Positions 9,202-17,595 of a stretch of DNA of 64,000 bases are shown piece after piece (the first letter of the stretch is position 1; each line of letters begins with the position of its first letter). Under the pieces are notes generated by a model that worked only from the letters and a program-made list of their open reading frames with translations, searched no databases and was not told the DNA's origin. The translations under genes and the position numbers were made by a program. The DNA is from Janthinobacterium silvisoli (GTDB lineage Bacteria > Pseudomonadota > Gammaproteobacteria > Burkholderiales > Burkholderiaceae_D). Location: positions 992,001 to 1,056,000 of the forward strand of contig NZ_JACHCL010000001.1 in assembly GCF_014200725.1 (NCBI RefSeq), in the 5' to 3' direction.

Positions 9202-10233
9202 TCAATCCTGTCCGCTGGCCGTCCCCAGCATTTCATCGAGTTGCGCCAGGGTGCCCTGGTCCTTGACGACGGCGCGCAGCCACACATGCAGCGGCATCTC
9301 ACCCCAGCTGGCGGCTTTGTCGGCCAGGTAGGCGACAGGGCTGTGCGGCTCGGTACGGCGGAAAAAGTCTGCCACCTGGCGCAACTGGGCCAGCGCCTGG
9401 TGCCGCTGCACGATAGCGCTGCCATTGTCGATCGCTGGCGCGGCGCCAGGCACAGCACCAGGCAGCTCGGTACCCGGCAACAAGGGGGAAATGAAATGGA
9501 TGGCGTTTTCCAGCGCTTCGCGGGCGGCGCGAAAGCTCGGACCGTCGGTCCCCAGGCGCGCATCGACGCAGCGTTCCAGTGCCAGCAAGGACTGCATGCA
9601 GTAGCGCGCATCAGCCAGCAAGCCATCGGTGTAGGCGCGCGTATTGCGCTGGCGCGCCGTCTCCATCTGCGCCAGGGTCACGCCTTCGTCGTGGCGCGCC
9701 TCGCCCCAGCCTTCCGACACGGCTTGCGCCTGGCTTGTGGCGCGCTGGCGGGCGACATCAAAATCCTGCAGCGAAAACTGGCCCTCGCTGCCTTGAGCAC
9801 CATCGGTCAGCGGTATCTCGCGCACCAGTTGCGGCGTGCGCGTCAACAGCCAGAACAGATTGCCGATGCGCTGTTCCTGGTCGCCTTCTTCGGCCAGCGG
9901 AAACAGGCCATCCCAGTATTGCTCGCACAGGCCGGCCAGCAGCGCGTAGCCATCGCCCAGCCCACGGAAGTGGCGCGTACGCGCATGCGCTTCGGCCAGC
10001 CAGACCGCCACGCGCAAATCCTTGCTGTGCGAAGCGATCAACTGTTCGCAGCGCGTGGCCACGAAGGGCCAGTCGGCCTCCTTCAACGCCACCACCCATT
10101 CACCCTGGTCCAGGCTGGGATCATCGTGCTGGCGCGCGCGGGCGACCGCGTCCAGCTCCTGACTGAAACTGATATCCTCGCCGCAGGGATGCACGGCGCT
10201 GACGGGCAACAGCAACTGATCGAGATTGAACAT
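9202..10233 (-). CDS. tssA: Type VI secretion baseplate/cap protein TssA
   Basis: The 343-residue protein begins with an ImpA_N (TssA) domain: HPCGEDISFSQELDA, DWPFVATRCEQLI, SKDLRVAVWLAEA and a YWDGLFP motif within the first 140 residues. The C-terminal part (YLADKAASWGEMPLHVWL) resembles the short-class TssA C-terminus. TssA primes sheath polymerisation at the baseplate and stays at the distal end of the growing sheath. The start has a GGAG site 6 bp upstream. It is the last gene of the left T6SS arm, 15 bp after tssH. Confidence 0.93.
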   Translation of the reverse strand: MFNLDQLLLPVSAVHPCGEDISFSQELDAVARARQHDDPSLDQGEWVVALKEADWPFVATRCEQLIASHSKDLRVAVWLAEAHARTRHFRGLGDGYALLAGLCEQYWDGLFPLAEEGDQEQRIGNLFWLLTRTPQLVREIPLTDGAQGSEGQFSLQDFDVARQRATSQAQAVSEGWGEARHDEGVTLAQMETARQRNTRAYTDGLLADARYCMQSLLALERCVDARLGTDGPSFRAAREALENAIHFISPLLPGTELPGAVPGAAPAIDNGSAIVQRHQALAQLRQVADFFRRTEPHSPVAYLADKAASWGEMPLHVWLRAVVKDQGTLAQLDEMLGTASGQD

Positions 10234-10248
10234 GGATTCTCCACTAGC

Positions 10249-12882
10249 TTATTTGATCGTGTATTTGAACTGGCCCGATTTATTGGCACTCACGCGGATG
10301 CTGGCAATCGGCTCGCCACCTGCCATGCGCGCCAGCACCGCCTCGGCGATCTCGGGCAGCACGCTGCCGTTGAGGATCTGGTCGACGTTGCGGGCGCCCG
10401 AATCGACTTCAGTGCAGCGCGCCAGCACCGCCTCAACCAGGGCATCATCGTGGCTGAACTGCGCCTGGTGATTGCGCGCGATGCGCTGGCCGATATGCGC
10501 CAGTTTCAGGACGATGATGCGGGCCAGCACTGCATCGTTCAAGGGATAAAACGGCAGCACCTTCAGGCGCCCCAGCAAGGCCGGTTTGAAGTGCTTGACC
10601 AGTTGCGGGCGCACCAGTTCTTCCAGTGCCTGCGGCGTGGGCAGGCTATCGGCCGGCTGGTTCAGACAGGCAGCCATCATCGCCGCAGAGCCGAGGTTCG
10701 AGGTGGCGATGATGATGGTGTTGCGAAAATCGATTTCACGTCCTTCGGCGTCATCGAGCACGCCCTTGTCGAACACCTGGAAAAACAGTTCGAGTACATC
10801 GGGATGGGCTTTTTCCGCTTCGTCCAGCAGCACCACGCTATACGGCTGGCGGCGCACGGCTTCGGTCAGCACGCCACCCTCGCCATAACCGACATAACCG
10901 GGCGGCGAGCCTTTCAGGCCGGCCACGCTGTGCGCTTCCTGGTATTCACTCATGTTAATCGTGATCAGCTTGCGCTCGCCACCGTAAAGCAGGTCGGCCA
11001 GCGCCAGCGCCGTCTCTGTCTTGCCGGTGCCCGATGGCCCGGTAAACAAAAACACGGCTTGCGGCTTGTTCGGATCATCGAGGCTGGCGCGCGCCGTGCG
11101 CACGCGCTGCGCGATCGCGTCCGCCACGTGTTCCTGCCCCAGAATACGGGCACGCAAGGCAGTGTCCAGCGTTTGCACGGTGCGTATATCGTCCTTGACC
11201 ATCTTGCCCAGCGGAATACCGGTCCAGCCGGCGACGATGGCCGCCACGACCTGCGCATCGACTTCCAGCGGCGCCAGTGGCGACTCGCCCTGCAAGGTGG
11301 CAAGTTCTTCTTTCAGCGCCAGCAAACGGGCGGCACTGCCCTCGCCCGGGCGCTCATGCTGCAAGCCGGTGCGCAAGGCGGCGATTTGCGCCACCAGCGC
11401 CTTTTCATGTTCCCAGCGCTGCGCCAGCGCCGCCACCGTAGCCTGCCCCTGTTCACGCTCGCCGCGCAGCACGGCCAGCCGGGCTGCGGCACCACGGCTG
11501 CCTCCATCAAGCTGCTCGCGTTCCAGCGCGGCGATTTCCGTGCCTAATCTTTCAAGCTGGCGGCTGGCGTTTTCCAGCTGGCCCGGTGTGGCGCTCTGGC
11601 CCAGCGCCACCTTGGCGCAGGCCGTATCAAGCACGCTGATGGCTTTGTCGGGCAACTGGCGTCCGCTGATATAGCGGTGCGACAAACGCACTGCATCGGT
11701 GACGGCTTCGTCGCGTACGCGCAGGTTGAAATGGCGTTCCATCAGCGGCGCCATGGCGCGCAGCATGGCGCAGGCGATTTCTTCGCTGGGCTCCTCCACC
11801 TTGACGACCTGGAAGCGGCGCGCCAGGGCCGCATCCTTTTCAAAATACTTTTTGTATTCGCTCCAGGTAGTGGCGGCGATGGTACGCAGCGCACCGCGCG
11901 CCAGCGCAGGCTTCAGCAGATTGGCGGCATCGTTCTGCCCCGCCTGGCCACCCGCGCCTATCATCGTGTGCGCCTCGTCGATGAAGAGGATGATGGCATG
12001 CGGGCTTTTCGCCACTTCATCGATCACGTTCTTCAGCCGGCTTTCAAACTCGCCCTTGACGCTGGCGCCGGCCTGCAGCAAACCCATGTCCAGCGTGTGG
12101 ATGTGCGCACCCTGCAGCACTTCGGGCACATCGCCGGCGGCGATGCGCAGGGCCAGCCCCTCCACCACGGCCGTCTTGCCCACGCCCGCCTCGCCAGTGA
12201 GGATGGGATTGTTCTGGCGCCGGCGCAGCAAAATATCGACCGCCTGGCGGATTTCATTTTCGCGGCCGATCACGGGATCAAGCTTGCCATCGCGCGCCAG
12301 CTGCGTCAGGTCGGTGGTGAACTGGTCCAGCGCCGGCGTTTTCGCTGCCAGCACCGTGAGACCATCGACCGGCGCGGTCGATGCTTCCGGCGCGGCCGGC
12401 GTATCCTCGCCAGATCCTGCCGTCAGCTTGTCGGGAAAATGCTTCAGCTGTTCCACACTGAAGCGCGCAAACAGTTTGGAACTGCGGTAGGCGAGCTGCG
12501 ACAGTTCCGGCTCCGTCAACAGCGCCAGCAACACATGGCGGCTGCGGATGGCTGCCGGTTGCGATGCGCCCAGCGAGGCGATCAGCCAGGCGTGCTCGAA
12601 CAGCAGCGGCAGATGGGGAGAGAACACGGGCGTGCGCGCGCTGCCCGTCTTGAAGCTGCCGATCTCGCGGCGCAAGTCCGCTTCCAGCGCGGACAGGCTG
12701 ATTTCGCTGCGGCGCGCGATCACGACGAAGTCGCTGCGCTCCTGTTCCAGCAAGGCCAGGAACAGGTGTTCCAGGTCGACTTCATACTGGCCCAGTCCCA
12801 CGCAGATGGCGGCGGCGCGCGTGGCGGCCGTGCGTAGGGTGTCATTCAATTTGGCGATCAGGGTCTTGAGATTGGCGCTCAT
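10249..12882 (-). CDS. tssH: Type VI secretion ATPase TssH (ClpV)
   Basis: The 877-residue protein is a class I Clp AAA+ ATPase that recycles contracted TssB/TssC sheaths. It has an N-terminal Clp repeat domain (DLEHLFLALLEQ). Walker A of the first ring is GEAGVGKT with the Walker B segment ILFIDEAHTM; the middle region is coiled-coil; Walker A of the second ring is GPSGTGKT with VVLLDEAEKAHPD. The length fits ClpV. Its ATG overlaps the tssE stop (ATGA), so the two are translationally coupled. In many T6SS loci tssF and tssG lie between tssE and tssH; here nothing separates them. Confidence 0.96.
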   Translation of the reverse strand: MSANLKTLIAKLNDTLRTAATRAAAICVGLGQYEVDLEHLFLALLEQERSDFVVIARRSEISLSALEADLRREIGSFKTGSARTPVFSPHLPLLFEHAWLIASLGASQPAAIRSRHVLLALLTEPELSQLAYRSSKLFARFSVEQLKHFPDKLTAGSGEDTPAAPEASTAPVDGLTVLAAKTPALDQFTTDLTQLARDGKLDPVIGRENEIRQAVDILLRRRQNNPILTGEAGVGKTAVVEGLALRIAAGDVPEVLQGAHIHTLDMGLLQAGASVKGEFESRLKNVIDEVAKSPHAIILFIDEAHTMIGAGGQAGQNDAANLLKPALARGALRTIAATTWSEYKKYFEKDAALARRFQVVKVEEPSEEIACAMLRAMAPLMERHFNLRVRDEAVTDAVRLSHRYISGRQLPDKAISVLDTACAKVALGQSATPGQLENASRQLERLGTEIAALEREQLDGGSRGAAARLAVLRGEREQGQATVAALAQRWEHEKALVAQIAALRTGLQHERPGEGSAARLLALKEELATLQGESPLAPLEVDAQVVAAIVAGWTGIPLGKMVKDDIRTVQTLDTALRARILGQEHVADAIAQRVRTARASLDDPNKPQAVFLFTGPSGTGKTETALALADLLYGGERKLITINMSEYQEAHSVAGLKGSPPGYVGYGEGGVLTEAVRRQPYSVVLLDEAEKAHPDVLELFFQVFDKGVLDDAEGREIDFRNTIIIATSNLGSAAMMAACLNQPADSLPTPQALEELVRPQLVKHFKPALLGRLKVLPFYPLNDAVLARIIVLKLAHIGQRIARNHQAQFSHDDALVEAVLARCTEVDSGARNVDQILNGSVLPEIAEAVLARMAGGEPIASIRVSANKSGQFKYTIK

Positions 12883-13379
12883 GCAGAAACTCCCTTGCGG
12901 TTGATCGAATAGCGTAGCGACGATGGCTGCAGCACGGCGTCGAAATTGACCGCTACACAGGCGGGGAAAACAGCCAGGGTGCCGCTGATGACAAAGCTGA
13001 TGCGGTTGACCGAGCCAGCTTCACGCTCCAGGCGCGCGCGCACATTGCGCAGGCGCGGCTCGTGGCGCTCGATGGCGGCCTTCAGCGAAGCGCAGATGCG
13101 GGCGCGGTCATCGCTGCTGGACAAGCACATGCCGGCAAAATCGATCAGGCCATAATTGATGATGGACGCGGCGCATTCGGGATAGTCGTCGAGCGCGCCG
13201 GCCGGCAGCGCCACGCGCGTGTTGAGCAATTCTTCCAGGTCGCGCGCCACCGCATCCTTCATCTGTTCGAGCGACAGCCGCGCCACCACACCGGCCTGTC
13301 CAGCGCCTCCCGCCAAGGCGCCCTCGCCCATCAGGCGGTCAAACAATCCGGGAACATATGTCGGCAAATTCGCCTGCAT
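12879..13379 (-). CDS. tssE: Type VI secretion baseplate wedge protein TssE (gp25-like)
   Basis: TssE is the gp25 homologue that links the baseplate wedge to the sheath. The start at 13379 (MQANLPTYVPGLFDRLMG, 166 residues) has a GAGGAGG site 5 bp upstream; a frame extending 51 codons further runs through the hcp terminator and is not used. The conserved EPR tripeptide is present (ERHEPRLRNVRARL), as is the NYGLIDFAGM segment. Its ribosome-binding site lies just downstream of the T-tract of the hcp terminator, so it is probably expressed by read-through at lower level than hcp. Confidence 0.92.
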   Translation of the reverse strand: MQANLPTYVPGLFDRLMGEGALAGGAGQAGVVARLSLEQMKDAVARDLEELLNTRVALPAGALDDYPECAASIINYGLIDFAGMCLSSSDDRARICASLKAAIERHEPRLRNVRARLEREAGSVNRISFVISGTLAVFPACVAVNFDAVLQPSSLRYSINRKGVSA

Positions 13380-13391
13380 GCGTGCCTCCTC

Positions 13392-13435
13392 AAAAAAAAG
13401 ACGCGGCGCGCCAGGACCAGGCCCTGGCGCGCCGC
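13392..13435 (-). terminator. Rho-independent terminator between hcp and tssE
   Basis: A perfect 13-bp inverted repeat (13403-13415 with 13423-13435, loop 7 nt) is followed on the minus strand by eight T at 13399-13392. It begins 9 bp after the hcp stop and ends just before the tssE Shine-Dalgarno. It likely attenuates transcription so that hcp mRNA is in excess over tssE-tssH-tssA. Confidence 0.9.
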
Positions 13436-13444
13436 GCCGCAACA

Positions 13445-13936
13445 TCAAGCCACGCGGTTGGCGGCCAGGTCCCAGCCGCCCGAGGTATTGCCACCGGCGC
13501 CGCCCGTCACTTTTTGCTGCGTATATTTCCACTTCACTTTCGAGAATTTGAAGCCCACATGCTCGCCCAGGATGTCGCCTTCTTCCACGTTGGGCGTGAC
13601 GGCGCCGATCAGCACATTCTCGATCTCGATTTCAAAATACTTGACGCGCTCGCCCTGACCATCGGCACGCATGAATTCAAAGCGCGCCTTGGGGATGGTC
13701 TTGCCGGCCGAGCAGGTCTGCAGCAGCACCGGCGAAGCCAGGTCGGCCAGCTTCGAGATCACGATATCCTTGTGCTCGCAGCGTTCGGCCGTATGGCCGC
13801 CACCCGTCGATGCTGTGGCCGATTTTGGCTGCTCCACACTCCAGCTGACCGATTTGCACTCGATCCAGTCCTTGTGCTTGTCATCGGTCGATTCGCCCTT
13901 GATACCGTCTATCTGCAGATATACATCGATTGCCAT
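13445..13936 (-). CDS. hcp: Type VI secretion tube protein Hcp (TssD)
   Basis: The 163-residue protein is an Hcp-family hexameric ring subunit that stacks into the inner tube. The start MAIDVYLQIDGIKGES is typical, followed by EYK-like SWSV and the later blocks KYFEIEIENVLIGAVTP and FSKVKWKYTQQK. An AGAGGAG site lies 6 bp ahead of the ATG. It follows tssC by 36 bp and is succeeded by a strong terminator, as expected for a structural protein needed in large amount. No effector domain is fused to it. Confidence 0.96.
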   Translation of the reverse strand: MAIDVYLQIDGIKGESTDDKHKDWIECKSVSWSVEQPKSATASTGGGHTAERCEHKDIVISKLADLASPVLLQTCSAGKTIPKARFEFMRADGQGERVKYFEIEIENVLIGAVTPNVEEGDILGEHVGFKFSKVKWKYTQQKVTGGAGGNTSGGWDLAANRVA

Positions 13937-13972
13937 ATTGTGCTCCTCTGGTTGAAAGATGATCCCGGTGGA

Positions 13973-15469
13973 TCAGGAATTGGTCGACTTCGGCAACTCC
14001 GCGACCAGTCGGAGCGAAACGGATAATTCATCGAGCTGGAAATGCGGCCGCAAAAAGGACACGGCGCGGTACACGCCGGGCCGTCCCGGCACTTCCTGCA
14101 CCTGCACCGATGCTTCGCGCAGCGGGAACTGGGCCTTCTGTTCCTGGCTGGCGTTATCGTCAAGCAGTACGTAGGTCATCAGCCAGCGGTTCAAGAAGTC
14201 CTCCACGTTCGATGCGGCGGCAAAGCTGCCGATCTTGTCGCGCATCATGGCCTTCATGTAGTGGGCGATGCGCGAAACGGCAAAGATGTATTGCAGCTGC
14301 GACGACAGCACCGCGTTCGCATTGGCCGCCTCGCTGTTGTATTTTCGGCTCTTTTGCGCCGACTGCGCGCCGAAGAAGGCCGCATACGACGTGTTCTTGC
14401 AGTGCACCAGCGAGATGAAGCCCAGGTCGGACAGCTCCTTTTCGCGCCGGTCGGTAATCGCCACTTCGGCCGGACACTTCAGCGCCACGTCCCCCTCGTC
14501 CGTCTTGAAGGTATGCGTGGGCAGGTCGTCCACCAGCCCGCCGCCTTCCACGCCACGAATGGCGGCGCACCAGCCATAGTCGGCAAACGCGCGCGTCAGC
14601 TTGCTGCCGAAAGCATAGGCGGCGTTACACCACAGGTACTTGTGATGATCGCTGCCATCGACTTCCTCGACAAAGTTGAAGCCTTCCACGGTGGTGCCGT
14701 CGACCGGATTGAATGGCAGGCGGCCGAGGAAACGGGGCAAGGTCAGGCCCACGTAGCGCGAGTCTTCCGATTCGCGGAAAGCCTTCCATTTCGCATATTC
14801 GATGGTGTCGAACACCTTCGCCAGGTCGCGCGGCTTGCCCAGGTCGCCATAGGTCTCCAGGCCAAACAGTTCCGGTGCGGCCGAAGCGATGAACGGCGCA
14901 TGGGCGGCGGCGGCGATATGCGACATCTGCTCGGCGAAATACATGTCTTCAGGCTGGCGAGAGATGGCAAAGTCGCCCAGCAGCGCCGCAAACGGGGCGC
15001 CGCCGAAAGTACCGAATTCTTCTTCGTAGATCTTCTTGAACATGCAGCTCTGGTCGAACTCCAGCGCGGCCTGGAAGTCCTTTACCAGTTCGCGCTTGGT
15101 GGCGTTGAACATGCGGATCTGCAGGTGCGTGCCGGTATCGGAATTGCGCACCAGGTAGTTCAAACCGGTCCAGCTCTGTTCCAGTTGCTGGAACGGCGCC
15201 GCATGCATCACTTCACTGAGCTGCGCGGAAATGAGCCGGTCGATTTCCGCCACGCGCGCGTCCAGCGTGGCAGACAGGCTGTTCGACATCAGCACCGTGC
15301 CATCGAGTACCTGCGCCACCAGTTCGGAAATCAGGTCGCGGGCGCGCGCATGTTCCGCGCCGGACTTGGCGACCCGGCTTTGTTCGACGATCTGGTCCAG
15401 CAAATCCGTCGTGGTGGAGCCGACAGCGGCGGCTGGCGCGGCTGCATTCACTTCTGCCTGGGCGTTCAT
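13973..15469 (-). CDS. tssC: Type VI secretion sheath large subunit TssC (VipB)
   Basis: The 498-residue protein is the large sheath subunit. Family blocks include QLEQSWTGLNYLVRN, VKDFQAALEFDQS, EFGTFGGAPFAALLGD and FAISRIAHYMKAMMRDKIG-like sequence, and the C-terminus carries the handshake-domain pattern RPHFQLDELSVSLRLVAEL. With TssB it forms the contractile sheath around the Hcp tube. An AGGAGG site lies 7 bp before the start, which follows the tssB stop by one base (TAAGATG), so the two are co-translated. Confidence 0.97.
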   Translation of the reverse strand: MNAQAEVNAAAPAAAVGSTTTDLLDQIVEQSRVAKSGAEHARARDLISELVAQVLDGTVLMSNSLSATLDARVAEIDRLISAQLSEVMHAAPFQQLEQSWTGLNYLVRNSDTGTHLQIRMFNATKRELVKDFQAALEFDQSCMFKKIYEEEFGTFGGAPFAALLGDFAISRQPEDMYFAEQMSHIAAAAHAPFIASAAPELFGLETYGDLGKPRDLAKVFDTIEYAKWKAFRESEDSRYVGLTLPRFLGRLPFNPVDGTTVEGFNFVEEVDGSDHHKYLWCNAAYAFGSKLTRAFADYGWCAAIRGVEGGGLVDDLPTHTFKTDEGDVALKCPAEVAITDRREKELSDLGFISLVHCKNTSYAAFFGAQSAQKSRKYNSEAANANAVLSSQLQYIFAVSRIAHYMKAMMRDKIGSFAAASNVEDFLNRWLMTYVLLDDNASQEQKAQFPLREASVQVQEVPGRPGVYRAVSFLRPHFQLDELSVSLRLVAELPKSTNS

Positions 15470-15470
15470 C

Positions 15471-15980
15471 TTAATCCTCCTGCGCAGGCAGCAAAGGCTG
15501 CAAGGTGGCCAGGCTGTCGGTGTTATTGAGCACTTCCGTCAGCAGGTCTTCCAGTTTGTCGTTACCGGCCAGCTTGTTGCGCAAGTCGGCCAGCTTGGTG
15601 CGCGCCTCCAGCAGTTTGCGCAGCGGTTCGACTTGCTGTACCACCGATTCAGGACGGAAGTCGCTCATCGAGCGGAAGTGCAGCTCCACCGGAAAATTGC
15701 CGCCCGCTGCGCTGAGGCGGTTCTGCACGGCAAAGCGCGCTACCGGCTCGACGCCAGCGAGCACTTCATCGAAGTTTTCCTTGTCGATGGCGACGAACTT
15801 GCGGTCTTTCAGGCGCTTCTTCTCGCTGTCCGGATTGCCGCCAAAGTCGCCCAGCACGCCTACCACGAAGGGCAGTTCCTTGTTTTCAATGGCGTCGCCG
15901 ATCTCGACGTCATAGGTCATTTGCACGCGCGGCGCGCGCACCTTTTGCAAGCGCTTCTGGACACTGTCGGCCTTGGCCAT
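15471..15980 (-). CDS. tssB: Type VI secretion sheath small subunit TssB (VipA)
   Basis: The 169-residue protein has the family signature of the small sheath subunit: VQMTYDVEIGDAIENKELP, then GVLGDFGG and KDRKFVAIDKENFDEVL. An AAGGA site lies 7 bp upstream of the ATG. It is the first sheath gene of the left arm and directly precedes tssC. The lipoprotein gene at 16044-16661 lies 63 bp upstream on the same strand and may share the promoter. Confidence 0.97.
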   Translation of the reverse strand: MAKADSVQKRLQKVRAPRVQMTYDVEIGDAIENKELPFVVGVLGDFGGNPDSEKKRLKDRKFVAIDKENFDEVLAGVEPVARFAVQNRLSAAGGNFPVELHFRSMSDFRPESVVQQVEPLRKLLEARTKLADLRNKLAGNDKLEDLLTEVLNNTDSLATLQPLLPAQED

Positions 15981-16043
15981 GTCGTTTCCTTCGCAGAGTA
16001 GTTAGAGAAGGCGCCGCATGGGCGCCAGACAAACAGCCGCCGC

Positions 16044-16661
16044 TTATTTCAGGCCGCTGAAGGGATCAGCCGCCCCCTGTGCGGGCGCCCCTTTTGCCGC
16101 CGGCGTAGCCGCGGCACCTGCCGGACGCTTGGCCGCCGGTGCTGCCGGCCGCTTCGCCGATGGCAGCAAGACTTCCTCGCCGATGCTCGCGCGCAGCAGC
16201 TTGGCCAGCTCCTGCGCCTCCGACCGCAGCGAGCCATTCAGATTGTTTTGCCGCGACAGGTCGGCCAGCGCCTTGCCAGACAGGCGCAAGCCACTGACGG
16301 CGACGATGCTGTTGGCGACCTTGTCATCGGGATCACGCTCCAGTACTTCCAGCGCATCGACGATCGCGTCGCCGTAGTGGGCGCGGTCAAACTTCATCTG
16401 CGCCATCTGCAGCCATGGCGCCTTATCCGATGGATACGCCGTGCCACCACCTTTGAGCAAGACCAGCGCCTTGTCGTACTGGCCAGCCCTGGCCGCAGCA
16501 TCGGCTTCGCTCAGCATTTGTGCCAGGGTGGGCACGGGAGCAGGCTTGGGCGCCGGCTTCTCGGGCGTGGCGCAGGCAGCCAACACCAGCGCGCTGGCCA
16601 CACAGGCAAGCTTGGGGAACATCCGTATCAGGACTCGGGTGGGGCGGGTGACTGGCTTCAT
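16044..16661 (-). CDS. T6SS-associated TPR-like lipoprotein
   Basis: The 205-residue protein begins at an ATG with AAGGA 8 bp upstream; a GTG two codons earlier is less likely. A signal peptide ends in the lipobox LVLAAC and the mature part starts with a Pro-rich linker. Residues ~45-130 look like two or three tetratricopeptide-like helical hairpins (AARAGQYDKALVLL, AHYGDAIVDALEVLERDPDD). The tail is an Ala/Lys/Pro-rich repeat (KRPAAPAAKRPAG) ending DPFSGLK. Its place as first gene of the left T6SS arm, divergent from tssJ, suggests a role in the membrane complex or cell-wall docking, but no characterised homologue was recognised. Confidence 0.7.
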   Translation of the reverse strand: MKPVTRPTRVLIRMFPKLACVASALVLAACATPEKPAPKPAPVPTLAQMLSEADAAARAGQYDKALVLLKGGGTAYPSDKAPWLQMAQMKFDRAHYGDAIVDALEVLERDPDDKVANSIVAVSGLRLSGKALADLSRQNNLNGSLRSEAQELAKLLRASIGEEVLLPSAKRPAAPAAKRPAGAAATPAAKGAPAQGAADPFSGLK

Positions 16662-16930
16662 CTGCACATTCCTTCACGTGGAGGACGCTACCGCTGGGAA
16701 AGATGGGCGGCGCCGTGGTGAGGGCCATTATTAACTGCGCTGATTTTTGCCAAGTTGAGGATGATCAGCAAAGAGGAAGTTCAACTCAGCAGTGAAAATT
16801 AAACATGGGAAACCTGATCTGGCGCAGTAATAACAGGGATCACAGGCAGCTTTTGCGTCAGCGCAAGTAGCTTGCAGTGGCATACGATTAAATGGCAACA
16901 CGACTTTCTTTCCGCAAAGGCCAAGCCGCC

Positions 16931-17557
16931 ATGCCTGCTTATCAACCTTCCCGCTGGCGCACCTGCACCGCAATTTTGCTCACTCATTTGCTAATGCCCT
17001 TGCTCACGGCCTTGCTGCTGGCCGGCTGCGCGGGCGGCGCCATCGGCAGCCTGGCCAGCACAGCGCTGCAGATGGCGGGCATCAGCAAACCACCGCCGCC
17101 ACCGGAACTGCCGGACGCGCAAAAACGACCGCGCACGGTGAGCATTCGCCTGCATGCGGGCCAGCGCCTGAACACGGATCCGCAAGGCCGGCCGCTGGCG
17201 CTGGTGGCGCGCATTTACAAACTGCGCCAGAAGACCACTTTCGAACAAACGCCGTATGACAGTTTTCTCGATGCAGAAAAAGAAAAGCAGGCGCTGGGCG
17301 CCGACCTGATGGAAGTGAAGGAAGTGCTGCTGGTGCCAGGCCAGCGCTACGAGATCGAGGAAAAGGTCAGCAAGGAAGCGTATTTCATCGGCGTGGTGGC
17401 GCTGTTCCGCGCACCGGCCCCGCAGCGCTGGCGCGCCACATTCGGCGCGGCCGAAGCGGAACGCAGCGGCATCACGCTGGGCCTGCATGCCTGCGCCATC
17501 AGCACGGCCGGCAGCCCGGACGGCGGCGCCGCATTATCGGCAGTGCGCTGCGAATAA
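16931..17557 (+). CDS. tssJ: Type VI secretion outer-membrane lipoprotein TssJ
   Basis: TssJ anchors the TssL-TssM membrane complex in the outer membrane. The signal peptide ends in the lipobox LLLAGC. The mature part has the family pattern VSIRLHAGQRLNTDPQGRP, LVARIYKLRQKTTFEQTPYDSFLD and VKEVLLVPGQRYEIE, with a C-terminal IGVVALFRAP. The start at 16931 is preferred because AAAGG lies 10 bp upstream; an ATG at 16892 has no ribosome-binding site. It heads the right arm, divergent from the lipoprotein gene across about 270 bp that should hold the divergent promoters; no clear boxes were seen there. Confidence 0.9.
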   Translation: MPAYQPSRWRTCTAILLTHLLMPLLTALLLAGCAGGAIGSLASTALQMAGISKPPPPPELPDAQKRPRTVSIRLHAGQRLNTDPQGRPLALVARIYKLRQKTTFEQTPYDSFLDAEKEKQALGADLMEVKEVLLVPGQRYEIEEKVSKEAYFIGVVALFRAPAPQRWRATFGAAEAERSGITLGLHACAISTAGSPDGGAALSAVRCE

Positions 17558-17595
17558 CAGTGGTCTACAACAAGCAGTTATCCAGGGAGAACAAG

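Noticed and set aside
9181..11547. Plus-strand open frame of 788 codons
   Set aside because: It mirrors tssA and tssH on the other strand and encodes only Gln/His/Arg-rich sequence without any motif.
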